Shown in pieces: positions 11,862 to 24,189 of a stretch of 64,000 nt of DNA. Position 1 is the stretch's first letter. Each line of letters begins with the position of its first letter. This DNA is from Trichostrongylus colubriformis (lineage: Eukaryota; Nematoda; Chromadorea; Rhabditida; Trichostrongylidae). The notes below the pieces were generated by a model. The model did not search any database. It saw only the letters and a program-made list of their open reading frames with translations, and was not told the DNA's origin. The stretch is taken from contig OZ022256.1 of the NCBI GenBank assembly GCA_963978905.1, positions 13,127,501-13,191,500 of the forward strand. The letters are read 5' to 3'. The position numbers and the translations under genes are program-made.

Positions 11862-12879
11862 ATGGATACGTGGCAATGTCAGCGTTTGGCCGCTTACCGT
11901 TTCGTTGCGTATTCGGCGGTCACATTCTCGGTGCTCTCCGTGTTCACAATCTGTATAACCTTGCCGATGGTCTACAACTACATTCATAATGTGAAGCGGT
12001 CTATGCATCATGATATCAACTATTGCAGGGTAAGTCTGGCCTCAAAATACTATTAGAATTTCCTGGAAAAGATGAATGCCATGAAGATCATTTTAACAAA
12101 ATTCAAGGATTCGCTTCAGAAATCAGTCAAGGACATCTGGGGTGAAGTGACCCACATCAACAGCGCACCGCCCTCAAACCGTACTGCTCGTCAAGTAGAC
12201 GTCTGCGAAGGATGCTGCCTTACGGGACCACCAGGACCCGTAGGAATGCCCGGGAAACCTGGACGTCCAGGTATCCCAGGTATACCCGGAATGCCAGGTG
12301 CTCCAGGGCGACCACCAATGCTTCCATGTGAAACGGTGACACCGCCGCCATGTCAGCCATGTCCACAGGGACCTCCTGGAATGCCAGGAAATCCAGGACC
12401 ACCCGGGCCACAAGGTGAACCAGGACATCCGGCACCTAGTCACGGTGAGGCACTGCCAGGACCACCTGGAGCCAAAGGACCTCCAGGAATTCAGGGTAAT
12501 CCGGGAGCACCAGGAGCTCCTGGTGAGCCTGGACTCAGTGCCGCATCTACTATGGAAGGTCCTGGAGCACCAGGACCACCAGGACCTCCTGGACCTCCAG
12601 GATTACCTGGACCCAATGGATTCCCTGGACCTGTTGCACAACTAGGTAAGATTTCAACAAAATTTATATTCTGGAATTAGAGTAATATTCTGAGCTTCAG
12701 GCGAACCAGGACCAAAAGGCCCGCCAGGACAGCCTGGCATGCCCGGGCCTCCTGGAAATCCTGGTGCACCAGGTGCGCCTGGAGCTCCAGGCCGTGCTGG
12801 AGAACACGGCATCTGTCCGAAATACTGTGCTGTCGACGGCGGTGTGTTCTTCGAAGATGGTACACTTCGACGCCGTTAG
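11862..12879 (+). CDS. nematode cuticle collagen A (3 exons, 290 aa)
   Basis: Exons are 11862-12029, 12120-12645 and 12701-12879, with GT-AG introns (phase 0, then phase 1) giving 290 residues. The N-terminus is a cuticle collagen N-terminal domain: a short cytoplasmic tip, then a hydrophobic membrane segment (residues about 14-36, [14 protein letters not shown]), then [12 protein letters not shown] likely furin-type site, RTAR, precedes the collagen part, as in cuticle collagens cleaved by a BLI-4-like protease (family knowledge). Gly-X-Y blocks follow, interrupted by short Cys-bearing segments ([18 protein letters not shown]). The end is the conserved [17 protein letters not shown] plus basic residues. 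Length and layout are normal for the family (about 280-330 residues). It is secreted, trimerised and cross-linked into cuticle. The exact orthologue cannot be named. Confidence 0.93.
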
Positions 12880-14584
12880 GAGACGAACAGAAGAACTGGA
12901 AAGGATGTTACCGAAAGCGCATGATGATGTTTGCTGCGTATTATCAAATTGTTACAGCTACATAGTTGAGTAATGAAGGAAGTAGATTTTCAAAAGCCGT
13001 GTCGTCGTGTCGCAGGATACTGCATACCAATCCACTTTTTCTTATACAAGATAACTTACCCATTTAGTATAAGTCACTTCAGTTCAAGTACAGGGTTAAG
13101 CACGAAACGAGTGAGGAACTTGAGCGGGAACATCAGTCCTTCCAGAGTTGACCTCGCTGAAGATACCCTCTCGCAGCAAGAACCGCTGCCTTTTGGATAG
13201 GATTGGGGTAGCACGGCTGTGGTGAAAAAAAGAAACATCCCGCCTTTCCTGAAGGCACGATTGGCGACAGTTTGACTGCTTCGCTCTCAAATTATGTGCA
13301 GTTGGCTTTTTCCACAACTGCAAAAGGTGCACCTTCACCGCTATGTAGGGTTACTGTGTACGGAACCTGTGATTTAGATGTAAAAATGACTTGTAATGCA
13401 GCCTCGTCCCTGGTAAGATAGGAGAGGTTGAAGTCTGGTAATGAACGCACTTTTACAAGGAAAAAGATAAGGTCGCTGAATTTTGGGCCATAACTAAGGT
13501 CAAGCCTAGTGTCGAGGATTTTTTTGGAAATACAGCTCTTTTACCTACGCTTCTAAGGCCACCTGTTTCTGCATATATCTAGAGCCGATTTACAAGGAGG
13601 CAAGAGGTTGTAATCATGGCACTGCTACCTGGTAAAGTATGATTATCGTATGGCGATCTTTTCAGAGATCGCATCATCGGTCCGAACTTTGGGTGATCGT
13701 CGGAAATGATCATGATGAAAATTCGAAACCTCTAAAATAACCACCCGAAGTAAGACCTTTCTGAGATTTCTCAACGCATTTCTACTCCTCGACGTAACAT
13801 CAAAAAGAAACTTAATGAAATGCCCCTTTTCGGTCTGGGCTCCTTCAAGTCAAGGTTAGCGAAGGGCTTATTTCAAGGTTTCATGGAAGTTTCCTTTGAT
13901 TCTTTCGAGTGAGTAATTACATTCGATACCAGAGGTTTAATGAGGGATGATGCTGAAATCAGTAGTGTAACCGAACTAAATGGAAGTAAGTGACCAATAA
14001 CAGTGCGCGAGTTTCCACCTCATGAAAAAAAGCAAAGGAAATAAAGGAATTCAACCACCTAATCATTGAAGGGCTAAGCGGCTAAGCTTTCGTGATTGCT
14101 GTGGTAGCCGATAGCAATCAGAAATTGATTAACCACTAATCACACCAGTTGACCTTTTCCATGACTCATTGTTAGTTCAGGAAGGGAAACAAACCAGAAC
14201 AGCCTGAAAGAGCAGGAATTACAAAGGAAACTGAGGGCAAGTCAGGCATGCTTACACGCACGTAAAAAGGGAGGCAATTGATCGCGTTACACAAGAAAGC
14301 GAAACAGCAGACAAGTTTAGTTGACGGTGAAACATCAGTCACATAACCTACATTAAGCCGTTGATGACGAACAGGATAGGCGAGTACAGAGAGCCGGAAT
14401 GAAAATGGGTGATTCGGTTGAAACGTTTGCCACATGGTAGCGACAGGTACATATATGCGATATCGATGAAGAGAGACTATATAGGTATAGGTAAATCTGC
14501 AAATCTCGGACCATGACAGAGATTCAGCCTCACAAGACAAAAACTTGAGATAATTAAAGTTCCGCAGTTAACACTGTAATATTA
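12880..14584. other. unassigned stretch downstream of the first collagen
   Basis: No AATAAA was seen close to the collagen stop. The 1.7 kb holds only short ORFs without motifs. A 122-codon minus ORF at 14172-14540 has no splice or family support. Confidence 0.35.
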
Positions 14585-15429
14585 GGTTGGAACATAATTT
14601 CTGTCACACAATGACAAAAAATTTCAAATTTATTTTTCTTTATTTGTGTCTAACTTCAATCAACAAAATATGCACCATTATGATCAACAATATATTGCCA
14701 ACGAATAGGGAGATTATAGATGCCTTGCTTATAGAAGTCTGGAGATTTCTGGTCGAAGAAAGTCTGGAGGCCGATTTTGAGATCATCGTCATCTTTGAAC
14801 TGCCGTCCATCGAGGAAGTGGCTCAGAGATCGGAATAGGTGGTAGTCAGTTGGGGCCATGTCCGGAGATTACGGTGGACGGGGGAGTTTCGTTTAACCAA
14901 GGTCCTGGATCCTTTGACACGCCAACTTTGCCACATGTGGGTGAGCATTATCGTGGAGGAAGAGGTTTTGGTCCATTTTTCCGGTAAGTTTTGCCGCTCC
15001 GGTGTCCAATTGCCTGCAGTAGAGATCGGCAGTGGCTGTCGTGTTGGATGGTAACAGTTTCCTATTTTTTTGAAAATTTTCAAAAAAAGTTTTTTTTCTC
15101 AATGCAATTTTTTGAAATTTTTCCTGTTCCAATTCGAGCCGATCGAGCCATCGGGCTGCCGCCATATGAGAGACAGTACCTGGGTCCATCGACTGGTTAA
15201 TTTTGTTAGTGGCCTCGCATGTTGAGGAACCGAGGCGGTGTTCGTGAATTTCGCACCTTTCGCGAAATTGCCGTAAATTCACTGCTAGTTGAAGCCGTAG
15301 AGAATATGAATGTGCTATTCAGAAGCCCTTTTCAGACGCTTCATATACCCCTCACTACCAAATGCTCCCGAAGCTTCCAAAGTTTTCCCCAAGGAAAACA
15401 AAAAGTGTGACAGAAATTATGTTCCAACC
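14585..15429 (-). mobile_element. mariner element with inverted repeats, transposase broken
   Basis: Terminal repeats GGTTGGAACATAATTTCTGT (left) and its complement (right) are near perfect and are flanked by TA at 14583-14584 and 15430-15431. The minus strand carries transposase pieces: 14893-15282 with the HDNAHPHVAK catalytic Asp motif, and 14656-14859 beginning MAPTDYHLFR with the third catalytic Asp and ending DHNGAYF. The two pieces lie in different frames, and the N-terminal part is shortened. It is a dead copy, distinct in sequence from the mariner at 1047. Confidence 0.88.
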
Positions 15430-15437
15430 TAATACCT

Positions 15438-15670
15438 AGGCCGCATTCATATTTTACGCCGGTGGGCGTGGCTGCGTTCACAAGCAGCGAGGCAGAGTGA
15501 CACGGGAGAGGTGCAGGGGCGACGCAAGCAACGAGACAGGATGGCATATGCGAAGACGCAGAAACACGCAGCCACGCCCTACTGCCTGCACCGCAAAGTA
15601 TGAACGCGGTGAGACCGCGTTAATACTTTGCGGCGCAGGCAGTAGGGGGTGGTTGCGTGTCTCTACTGGA
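15438..15670. mobile_element. MITE with CGTTCATACTTTG terminal repeats, one full and one partial copy
   Basis: One copy runs from AGGCCGCATTCATATTTTACG (15438) to CCGCAAAGTATGAACGCGGT (about 15611). A truncated second copy begins directly after it (GACCGCGTTAATACTTTGCGG, 15613) and fades out near 15670. The full copy at 56232-56407 has the same terminal repeats and a similar GC-rich, protein-free core. Confidence 0.7.
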
Positions 15671-16425
15671 TCGTAGCACTTTACGCGGAAAGTTCCTAAC
15701 CATCTTGTATAAAGCAGGGAGGGCGAATAGAACATTGACGTGATTGAATCTCTGTATTCTCGCAATTGACAGTGTAAAGCCATTGAATCTCGGGTTGCTA
15801 AACCAAAATATCCAGTGTCTGTTGACCTTCAGCTTAATCTTATTGCAATAATGCGGAAACATGAAGTGAGCTTCTTGATAACACCAGTGAAGGTTTTTAA
15901 AACATCTGAAATCTTAACTAACACGATGACCCACAGAGATTTTCGAACTTCTAGAAGAGGATTCGTCGTCCACCACATTTTCATTTCTTGAAGCAACAGA
16001 GCGGATACCGGTATTATGGAGGATCACCTCAGCGATTCACCTACGGTTTACTGCTGTGTCGGCGAAGGTGTCGCTGGCGCAGAGGTGTCGCTACTACACC
16101 GATTGATCCCTCCTCCGTTAGTGGCTTGGAGGAGTATCGATTGACTTGAGCTTTACTGCTCAGCCATGAAACTCCCTCTGTCATAGCAGAAAGCTATCTG
16201 AATTACTTCGTATATCGTATTCTGCTGGGTGAAAAGGCGTGGTTCATTTCAAAGGCGATGCTCAACCTTCCTTATCTCCTTCCATCTATACCTTCCTCCA
16301 TAATACCTACATTATCATCATCATCCTTGCTTAGCCTTGCTCTTTGGCCCAAATTTTCCATCTAGCTTTACACCGTGCAGTATTTCTAGCACGAGTGCAA
16401 TATCTTCTATTATAGACACCACTAA
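15671..16425. other. unassigned stretch
   Basis: No gene or clear repeat seen. Confidence 0.35.
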
Positions 16426-16470
16426 CTTTGTGTGTCGGTTCGTCGGTATGTCTGTCCGTCCGCAAGTGAA
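16426..16470 (+). repeat. short repeat shared with 61488-61550
   Basis: ACTTTGTGTGTCGGTTCGTCGGTATGTC-like sequence (quoted here only as the shared core CGGTATGTCTGTCCGTCCGC) also occurs, diverged, at about 61500-61550. It is probably the edge of a dispersed repeat whose body I cannot delimit. Confidence 0.4.
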
Positions 16471-16618
16471 TGATTGTGATTAGGGAATGATAGAGCAAAG
16501 CAGCCACTCCTACTCGGGAGAAACCGATGGGTGTTGGAGTATCATTGCAAGGCCATACTATCGTAGTGATAGCACCTCCTACCTATATAAACACCTATTT
16601 TGTATTCTCGCCGTCATT

Positions 16619-16737
16619 CTGGGGTGCGCTGACGTCACAGTAGATGTCGGCACACCCCAGGATCGGCTCCTACCATAACCCATCATACTGCAGAGAGGGA
16701 TGGCATGCAATATGATGGGTTATGGTAGGAGCCGATC
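16619..16737. repeat. two adjacent hairpins, the second with 27 perfect base pairs
   Basis: The first hairpin spans 16619-16660: CTGGGGTG... pairs with ...CACACCCCAG, with about three mismatches over 18 bases. The second has arms 16661-16687 and 16711-16737 that are exact reverse complements over 27 bases, with a 23-base loop. The two abut without a gap. No transposon ends or ORF explain them. They may be a hairpin RNA or a recent inverted duplication. Confidence 0.8.
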
Positions 16738-18549
16738 ACAGAGTGGGTAACTGTGTGGATGAGAACGATAGTAAGCCTTTTCATAAATCATGGCCGGCTC
16801 GGACAGCTATCAGAAGTACCTAGAAGGCAAGAGCGGATGGTGGACCATATAATGGGTGCACCAATGATGTGCGGATAAGTGTGAATCCAACAATGTTATA
16901 CTATAATCCTTGCTAAATCACATTACTGAGCAGCTCCTGTTTACATTATCGTAAGGATACCAGTCGAACTGCCAAGCCGCCGTCGACCGCTTCTCCTTTT
17001 AGAAAGGCCGGCTTCGCCAGCCCTTTCAGATTTCATTTTTCTATGGATGTTACTCACTCTTTACATGCGGAGCAGCAGTATTTATTACTCTACTCCAGTG
17101 CTCTTTGAGGTTGCAGTACCGGCTCTGCCAAAGCTATATGGGTTTGCTTCCGTGAGGCTCGACACATGAGGCTTAATGTTCAGAACTGAAGAGATTCCTT
17201 GACGAAGTCATGCCGGCCGTGGGTCATGTGCGCTTCGGGAAAGCAGGCATAATTGCTTTCGTGTTCTTTTCCGGTCTGATGCAGGATGATACTATCACTG
17301 CGGCTTTTAAAGAAGAACGAGAAGTCGCCTTTTGAGGATGCTAGAAGAATGAGACGATGACGTTAAATTCATATATGATAAGTTATTGCCCACAATAGTG
17401 CCAAGATGTCACTAGGTGTATCTTTTATCAGACGTATGGCCATAGTGTGTCCTCTTTCACTACCTAACGATTGGATAAAGTGAAGTCTTTGCGAAAGGTA
17501 TGCGCTTCTCCCATCCTGCTCAGTGTGTGCCAACAGTTGACACATATCACCTTGAAATCCCAATTACCGAGCGAAGTGGGCGAAGGAACCCGCAATCGAC
17601 AGTACTGTCTCGAGTTCGTCTATGTTTCTTTCTTCTTTGTGATTGACCAGCAATAAATAATAATAATAACCTTGATATAAGGACTCACATATGGGTCTTA
17701 CCAAAGCTCTTTCCCACCACACTCGACCCTAAGTAAGGAATCCTCTCATAACCTCGAAGTGTGAGGATGTACGAATATGTCCTGGAAAAAGCTGATTCAA
17801 GAAACGGCCAGCACCATTGCCTGAGCTGAACTGTACACACAAATGCCGCCTCGGTTTCATGTGAACCGTGGCAACATTGAGAGCCACTGGGTGCAGAACA
17901 ATTGGACGTTGTCCAGAGAACGACGTTGCGACTTCATAGAGCAAGGTCTGTTTTTTGAATTGATTGAGGTGAGCAAGGGCAGTGTCCGATCAAGGGAGCT
18001 AAAAGGGTGTAAAAAAAGCATGAAAAAGAGTGGGAAGCGTGACAGCGTCAATTTTGGGAACTTCGCGAGTGACTCCCCCAGAACTGTATTTGGCATAGCA
18101 CCAGCTAGTGGCATCGCACCCGGTCTCAGGACGCCTCTCGGGAGCCCTGAATAATATCTTTAGCTCTTCTTGAGCTGTTTGATCTCTTCTACCAAGGGCG
18201 AAGGCATGACGGAAGAAGCGCTGGTGATAGTCAGAGTGTCGACTCACATGTCACCACACCGTGTTAGGATTGTATTCAACTATCCTCACCAGATGTGAGA
18301 GGGTGTACAACAGGACACTCGCACTAGAACATCTCACGGGAGGAATCGACGGCCACCTTTCCGCACGGTCGGAGCATTTACGAAGCAACACAATGAGTAA
18401 TCTGCTTAGCGTTATGAACTAATTCTAGTGTTCTCCGCACACCTACGTGAAAGCCTTATGGTTGACATTCTTATCATTCAGCCTCCATTAAAAGAATCCT
18501 AATGACTCAGCTTTGATTAAAAGAATCGTAACTGGTTGGAAGAAAGAAG
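16738..18549. other. unassigned stretch
   Basis: Contains an AAT/ATA microsatellite patch at about 17652-17672. ORFs at 17843-18154 (+) and 17857-18247 (-) overlap each other and show no family motif. No gene is supported. Confidence 0.35.
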
Positions 18550-19000
18550 AAGATGGGAGGAAATGATCGCTTTATTGAAAATTCGAGGTCAGAAGCGATA
18601 ATCGGTAGAGAAACTCAGGTTCAAAAGCGCGACGTTGCGGTTTGTGTTCGCATCTCCCGCGCATCTCTTCGAACTGCAACATCACCTTTCCGAGTTGCTC
18701 ACTCTATAAGATGTCATTTGTTGTCTCGTAGGTTGTATTTCATTCATTCATGATGTTGTGGAATAGTGAAACAACAAGCAGCAGTAATCAAGTGGAATAG
18801 TGAATGGGAGAATAAGCGAAACGGCAAGAAAAAGGTGTTCATGGTAAAAAAATTCATTGAATTCACACTCGAGGTCTTTGGAAAGTGTTATGTGTGCAAA
18901 GTCTTGTGCAATGTCTGCAACCCAGCGGACTGCAAGCGCGACGATAGGCCTTACTGCAGGCCAAAACTGCATCTTCAGGGTGTCTTCAAGCAGCAACATG
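18550..19000 (+). repeat. interspersed repeat family R, copy 3 (+)
   Basis: Best plus-strand copy of the family. It contains GAGGTCAGAAGCGATAATCG, GATGTCATTTGTTGTCTCGT, TTCATTCATTCATGATG and CAACCCAGCGGACTGCAAGC in order, matching 52790-53270 and 27410-27804 in reverse complement. Confidence 0.6.
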
Positions 19001-21104
19001 AATACAGTCTCTTCGGATGCAGTCGTTGTATCTATCCAGGGCAGTTATGAACTGAGCTTTCCAAATATAACATCGGAAGCTGACGTTGCTTTATTTTTTC
19101 ACTTCTTCTGGAAAGATTTAGCCCTCGAAAACTCATTGTCACAGAACCGGCTTTTCTCGCACACTTCTGCCTCCTGTACCATTCACATGATCCAAGTTTG
19201 TATTACTTCCTTTTACAGTCCTTATCCCGAAGATAGGGTAGGCGGATCCCAAGCAGTTCGTTGCGAGCGCGGCTGCGACCGCGTGCGTGTACGACTTGTC
19301 CGACGATGATCAGCTGATTTCGCTCATTTCGCCGCTGTTTTTTGCATATTCCCTGATATTTCCGGCTTGACATGCATATTTTTGAAAAGGTAAGTTAGCA
19401 TTCATGATAATGTGCTCGTCTGCTACTAGTACTGCGTGATTTCACTGTGTGATGTGGCATGTATGTGGCGTTTTCCCCTTTTCTGTGGCGTTTAGTACAT
19501 ACGTGCAAAATGTAGATTGTTTCAAACTTTATTTATTTTAACTTTACATTTTAAATGATGAAATGTCAGAGCTAGCTAGTGCCCCTGCCCTGGTTTAAGC
19601 AAACAAGTTGTTTTTTTAAGAATCTCTAACAATTCCTCATTTTCTTTTTGTAACTATTCAACAAAAGTGTATGTGGTAATACTCCGTGAATTACTGCGTT
19701 ACAATCAATCTTGCCCCTTTGGATGGAAAAAGTCTATATTTATTTTGAGGGTTGTTTTATATTCATTTTACATAATTTGAGTTCTTTCCAAGTCATTTTA
19801 TTAGTTTTTTCCGTTACACTTGCCCGTTATTTTTGCCCTTTTGTGCCTGCGTACGGGTGTTTTATTCATACCAAAGATGACACAAGTACGGAAAGGGCAT
19901 GTGCCATCAATACAGGATATTCGCGCAGTCGCGTTCCCTGTGCGGCGCGATGGATGTGAGCTGAAGAAGCCGTATTAAATGAGTCTTTAAAGGAAGGCGG
20001 TGTCATGGTGTCTTTTGAACGTGATCGCTTCAAGACTCAACTAATCTGACGGTCCTATCTCGCAGTCATCGCGTCGAGTGCCACGTTTGGCAACACGGAA
20101 TTCTGTACTTGTGGCACAAGAGAGATACCCACGTGGGCCCCTGCCTCCAAGATTAACCGCTAAACCGTGGGGAGCGGCATATCCACGGGTTCTACCGTGG
20201 ATGAATACTCCAGAAACTATGGAATGAATACAAAAAATCATCTGATATGGGCTTCTCTCATATATCACTACGATTACAAGAGCGTAGACTGGTATTATCG
20301 AGCTACTATACGCTCCCGAAAAGCGTTTGTGTTCACTGAGAAGTGAATGGAATCCCATGCATGGCGCACCCCACAGCGAAGCCACCAGAGGCTGTTGCTC
20401 TCAGCAAACCAACGGCAGGACCTGCTGAATGCAAAGGATGTGTACTGTAGGAATTACAAACACAATGGATCATTTTCCCAATGATCCATGGGAGGATCTC
20501 GCAACTTCGACGAAAAAATTCTCCTCGACTGGCTTTTTACAAAGCAATCTTTCATTCTGGAGATATGGTTTTTTTCAGGTAGTTGTTTGGAACAGCAGCC
20601 TCGCAGATCCCAGACAACAAGACCGTACTAATATGGTTACGTTTGAAGAAAGTTCTGGCCATTTGAAGTGAAACACGTCAAAATTTTTCAAAATTTTTAT
20701 CGACTGGATACCCATATCGAGAACTACACGCAACCATTAGGGAAACCGAGGGGCAGATAGGTTAGTCTGAGGAAGTTATTAAAAAAACAGTTTACAGTAA
20801 TCTGAAAGATGGAGTCCATTATCTATCCGCCGCGTCTCTATCGCAATAGCAACGCGGCGACTAGATGGGGCGCAGTGGAGCGCACTACATGATTCCTATT
20901 TAGTTTCTAACTTATCTATTCTTGTTTTTTCATCCTTTACCTTTCCCCAAGCTTGTATGACAATTAAGCCTTCTCCTTTGTCACCAGAGGACGAGCACGT
21001 TAGCCATGGTCGCAACGCTTTCATTTCGGAATATAAGGCTTGAATTTTGTTAGGTTATCATTTCTCTTAGACGCACTTGTTTTAAGTATATAAGTAAGTA
21101 ATAA
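19001..21104. other. unassigned stretch
   Basis: No gene could be supported over 2.1 kb. A good donor-like GTAAGT at 19390 has no open frame ending at it. AT content is high from 19500 to 19850. Confidence 0.35.
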
Positions 21105-21106
21105 TA

Positions 21107-22483
21107 TTGGGTTGAGGAATAAGTCCCCGCGGTTTTTTCAACCCCGTTTTTTACAAAATTTCCTTCATCTTTCGACAAAGTTTATATGTGTTTTCGATAG
21201 AGCTTTTTTTGCTCTACAAAATAGTCCAATCTGTTTTTTGATTCCTTCGACTACCTAATATTTATGAGGTTTGGAAATGAAATGAGCTAGAGGCAAAAAA
21301 TTGGGCTTGCGCACCTCATTTTTCCCGTCTACCATCAAGATCAAAAAATGTATGTATATATTTTTCGATAGAGCTTTTTCAGCTCTACATGATGGTTCTA
21401 CTTTTTATTTGAATCGCTCAACTTTTTGCTGTTTTTAAGACTCACAAATACAATACTCGCAAAAGTGTGCACTTTCGTTATCTTCTCTTCCTCGCCTACC
21501 ATCGAGATCTAAGAGAATATCTAGCCATGCATTCGATAGAGCTCTTTTCACTCTACAAGATAATGCCACTCTTCTTTTGAATTTTTTCATATTTTGGCAT
21601 ATAGCAATAAGTTTTTACCTGTTTTTCAATTCAATATTGCATAATGAAAATGAATTTTTTCGGCAGAGTGTTTTACATCATTCGATAGAGCTCTTTTTGT
21701 TCTACAAGATGATGCTCACGGTTTTTGTTCGAATCAATTTTTCCCGTTTTTTAGACTATTTAAAAGTCGACGAAATCGAGCATTTTCGTCACATTGTGTC
21801 AAAAATGCTCGATTTAGTCGACTTTTAAATGATCTAAAAAATGTCAAAAATTTATTCAAACAAAAACCGTGATTACTATCTTGTAGAGCGAAAAGAGCTC
21901 TATCGAATGATATAAAACACTCTGCCAAGAAAATTTATATTCATCATGCAATTTTGAATTAAAAAACAGGTGGAAGCTTATCCCTACATGCTAAATTATG
22001 AGAGGATACAAAAGAGGAGTGGTATCATCTTGTAGAGCGAAGAAAGCTCTATCGAAGGCATATATGCACATCCTCTCCAATCTTGATGGTAGGCGAGGAA
22101 GAGTAGATAACCAAAGTGCACACTTTTGCGAGTACTGCATTTCCGAGTCTTAAAAACAGCAAAAAGTTGAGCGATTCAAATAAAAAGTAAAACCATCATG
22201 TAGAGCTGAAAAAACTCTATCGAAAAATATACACATACATTTTTTGATCTTGATGGTAGACGAGAAAAATGAGGTGCGCAAGCCCAATTTTTTGCCTCTA
22301 GCTCATTTCATTTCCAAACCTCATAAATATTAGGTAGTCGAAGGAATCAAAAAACAGATTGAACTATTTCGTAGAGCAAAAAAAAGCTCTATCGAAAACA
22401 CATATAAACTTTGTCAAAAGATGAAGGAAACATTGTAAAAAACGGGGTTGAAAAAAATCGCGGGGACTTATTCCTCAACCCAA
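21107..22483. mobile_element. foldback element A: near-palindromic, tandem hairpin units in each arm
   Basis: The two halves (about 690 bp each, centre near 21795) are inverted copies of each other. The ends are TTGGGTTGAGGAATAAGTCC and its complement, flanked by TA (21105-21106, 22484-22485). Each arm holds four diverged units of about 150-171 bp, each carrying a small hairpin of the form TTCGATAGAGC ... GCTCTAC. In the left arm these start at 21193, 21364, 21532 and 21681. The end resembles the (T)TAGGTTG ends of the mariner copies here, so a mariner origin is likely. There is no transposase frame. Confidence 0.9.
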
Positions 22484-22487
22484 TATA

Positions 22488-23232
22488 CAGGGGGTGCCAA
22501 AAAAAAAGTAATTTTGTCTCGTCCACTTTCACCCCACTTTAGTCGAACCACAGCAAATTCTGTTGAGGTATTCACATCCCCAGATTCAAGAGCAGACCTC
22601 ACTCTATCAATATACTCCGTGGCAGCCTTCTGCACGAGCAGGAACGGGAGCGAGGAAATAGTGAACAAGATGTGTCACCTCAACTGGGCAAAATCCGAAA
22701 TTTCGTCGCCCTCAATCACAACCTTGCTGAGGTCCGTTCACTCTGGGTACCTAAGGGGATTCATACTGGGTGGTGTTCTTTAGGATCCCGTTTTTTCCGG
22801 GTTCCTAGCGCCCTTCGTTTCCAGGAGCCAAAACGTGCACTTACCACTGAAACCCCTCCGGAGGCGGATTTGGGCATGGAAATGATACTTCGGATCATAG
22901 CAGCCTTGTCCAAGCAGCAAGGGCTCTATGACTACCTTGATCCGATGGGCCAATCCTTAGGAAGCTTCCCACAAAGAACCAAACATGGAACCCGGCTCCA
23001 CTGTTTTAAGGGGACCTTGATACCGTGGGTGCTCCGAAGCCCGACTGCGCCGCTTAAAGGTTCTATATTTTTATGAAAATGAAAGTAGTGAGTCTCAGCT
23101 TGTTCCTGCTTTTAGAGGAACATTTCGGGAATATTTTGCCCCAATACTTTCATTTCTTTCGTTTCCCTATGTTTTGTATAATTGGGAGATGTGAGCCGTG
23201 GGCAAAATTACTTTTTTTTTTGGCACCCCCTG
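22488..23232 (+). mobile_element. CAGGGGGTG family element, copy 3 (best copy)
   Basis: Ends are CAGGGGGTGCCAAAAAAAAA and the complement, both flanked by TA. At 745 bp this is the longest copy. The minus strand retains pieces that may derive from a transposase (an open frame at 22468-22668 with VQKAATEYIDRVRSALE) but no catalytic motif is certain. It sits immediately next to foldback element A, the two sharing a TATA at 22484-22487. Confidence 0.85.
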
Positions 23233-23234
23233 TA

Positions 23235-24189
23235 TAAGAGCTGAGTTCCGTCAGGTTCTTATTTCTCTTATTTTGTTAGAAGTTTGATCTCGGCGTTTTT
23301 TACTATAGATTCCTCATTTCCTTGTGAATCGCAGTAGCTGGGTAAATTTTCGGAGACTTCCTCGACGCCACGCTTGTTCCTGCCACCGACCCCGCCGTTC
23401 ACGTACCTTCACTGGTTTAATCCCTGAAACATGACTCTTAGACCATCACTTGTTTTCATTGTTGTGAGGCCTGTGCTAGTGTAGTTAGGGAGGGGGGCAC
23501 CCATTGTCTCGCTGTCACCTCTCACTGGACGTTCTACAAGCAACAGTGATGGTCAACGCTCAGAGAGAGACGGCAGGAACGATATTAGGCGCCCACCAGT
23601 TCTCCGGCACTGGCTGCCGTGCATTTGCGTACACACGACAGGTATAACCATACGCCTGACTGTAATCGGCTTAGAGCGCAACTATGGATGTCACCTTACT
23701 ACTGCACAGCACAGTTCTATGTTCGTGTATGTTTTACATTCTTTCATATCTTCCGCTGCTGAAGTATAATAGAGTAGTGTAGTTTTTTGCAGCACTTGAG
23801 GCTGTCACGTCACCACGGATTTAGGGCTTCAGGGATTTTGCTGCGGAGCGACGAGCATGCATTCTTTATCAAGTACACGACAGCGCAACTAATTGAGCGA
23901 GCTTTTTCCGTAACAACTCTGTCAAGGTGCAAAATAGTAGAGAAAAATAAAGGTGCTTTTCAGGATTTTAGGTACTAATAATCAGGGAGTGGCAATTGTT
24001 TTTGCGTTGCTCTCTTTTACTGTGATATCCTACAGGCGTCAATCTGCACGCTCGAATGTATATTATGAAGAGCTTCAGATAAGAAAACGGGGTAGGATTT
24101 CATTTTCTTGTCAGAGCTTGGGCAGAATTGGCGAATACCCTTCCCCCCCCCCCCCCCACCTCACTACAACTCATCTGATTTCGATTTAA
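23235..24189. other. unassigned stretch with a poly-C run
   Basis: No gene supported. A run of 15 C lies at about 24143-24157. A TTTTCAG acceptor-like site at about 23963 leads to no sustained coding frame. Confidence 0.35.

Noticed and set aside
12174..12865. ORFs antisense to the first collagen gene
   Set aside because: Gly-X-Y codons leave other frames open; these are shadows of the collagen.
17843..18154. 103-codon plus ORF as a gene
   Set aside because: No motif, overlapped by open frames on the other strand, no splice or promoter support.
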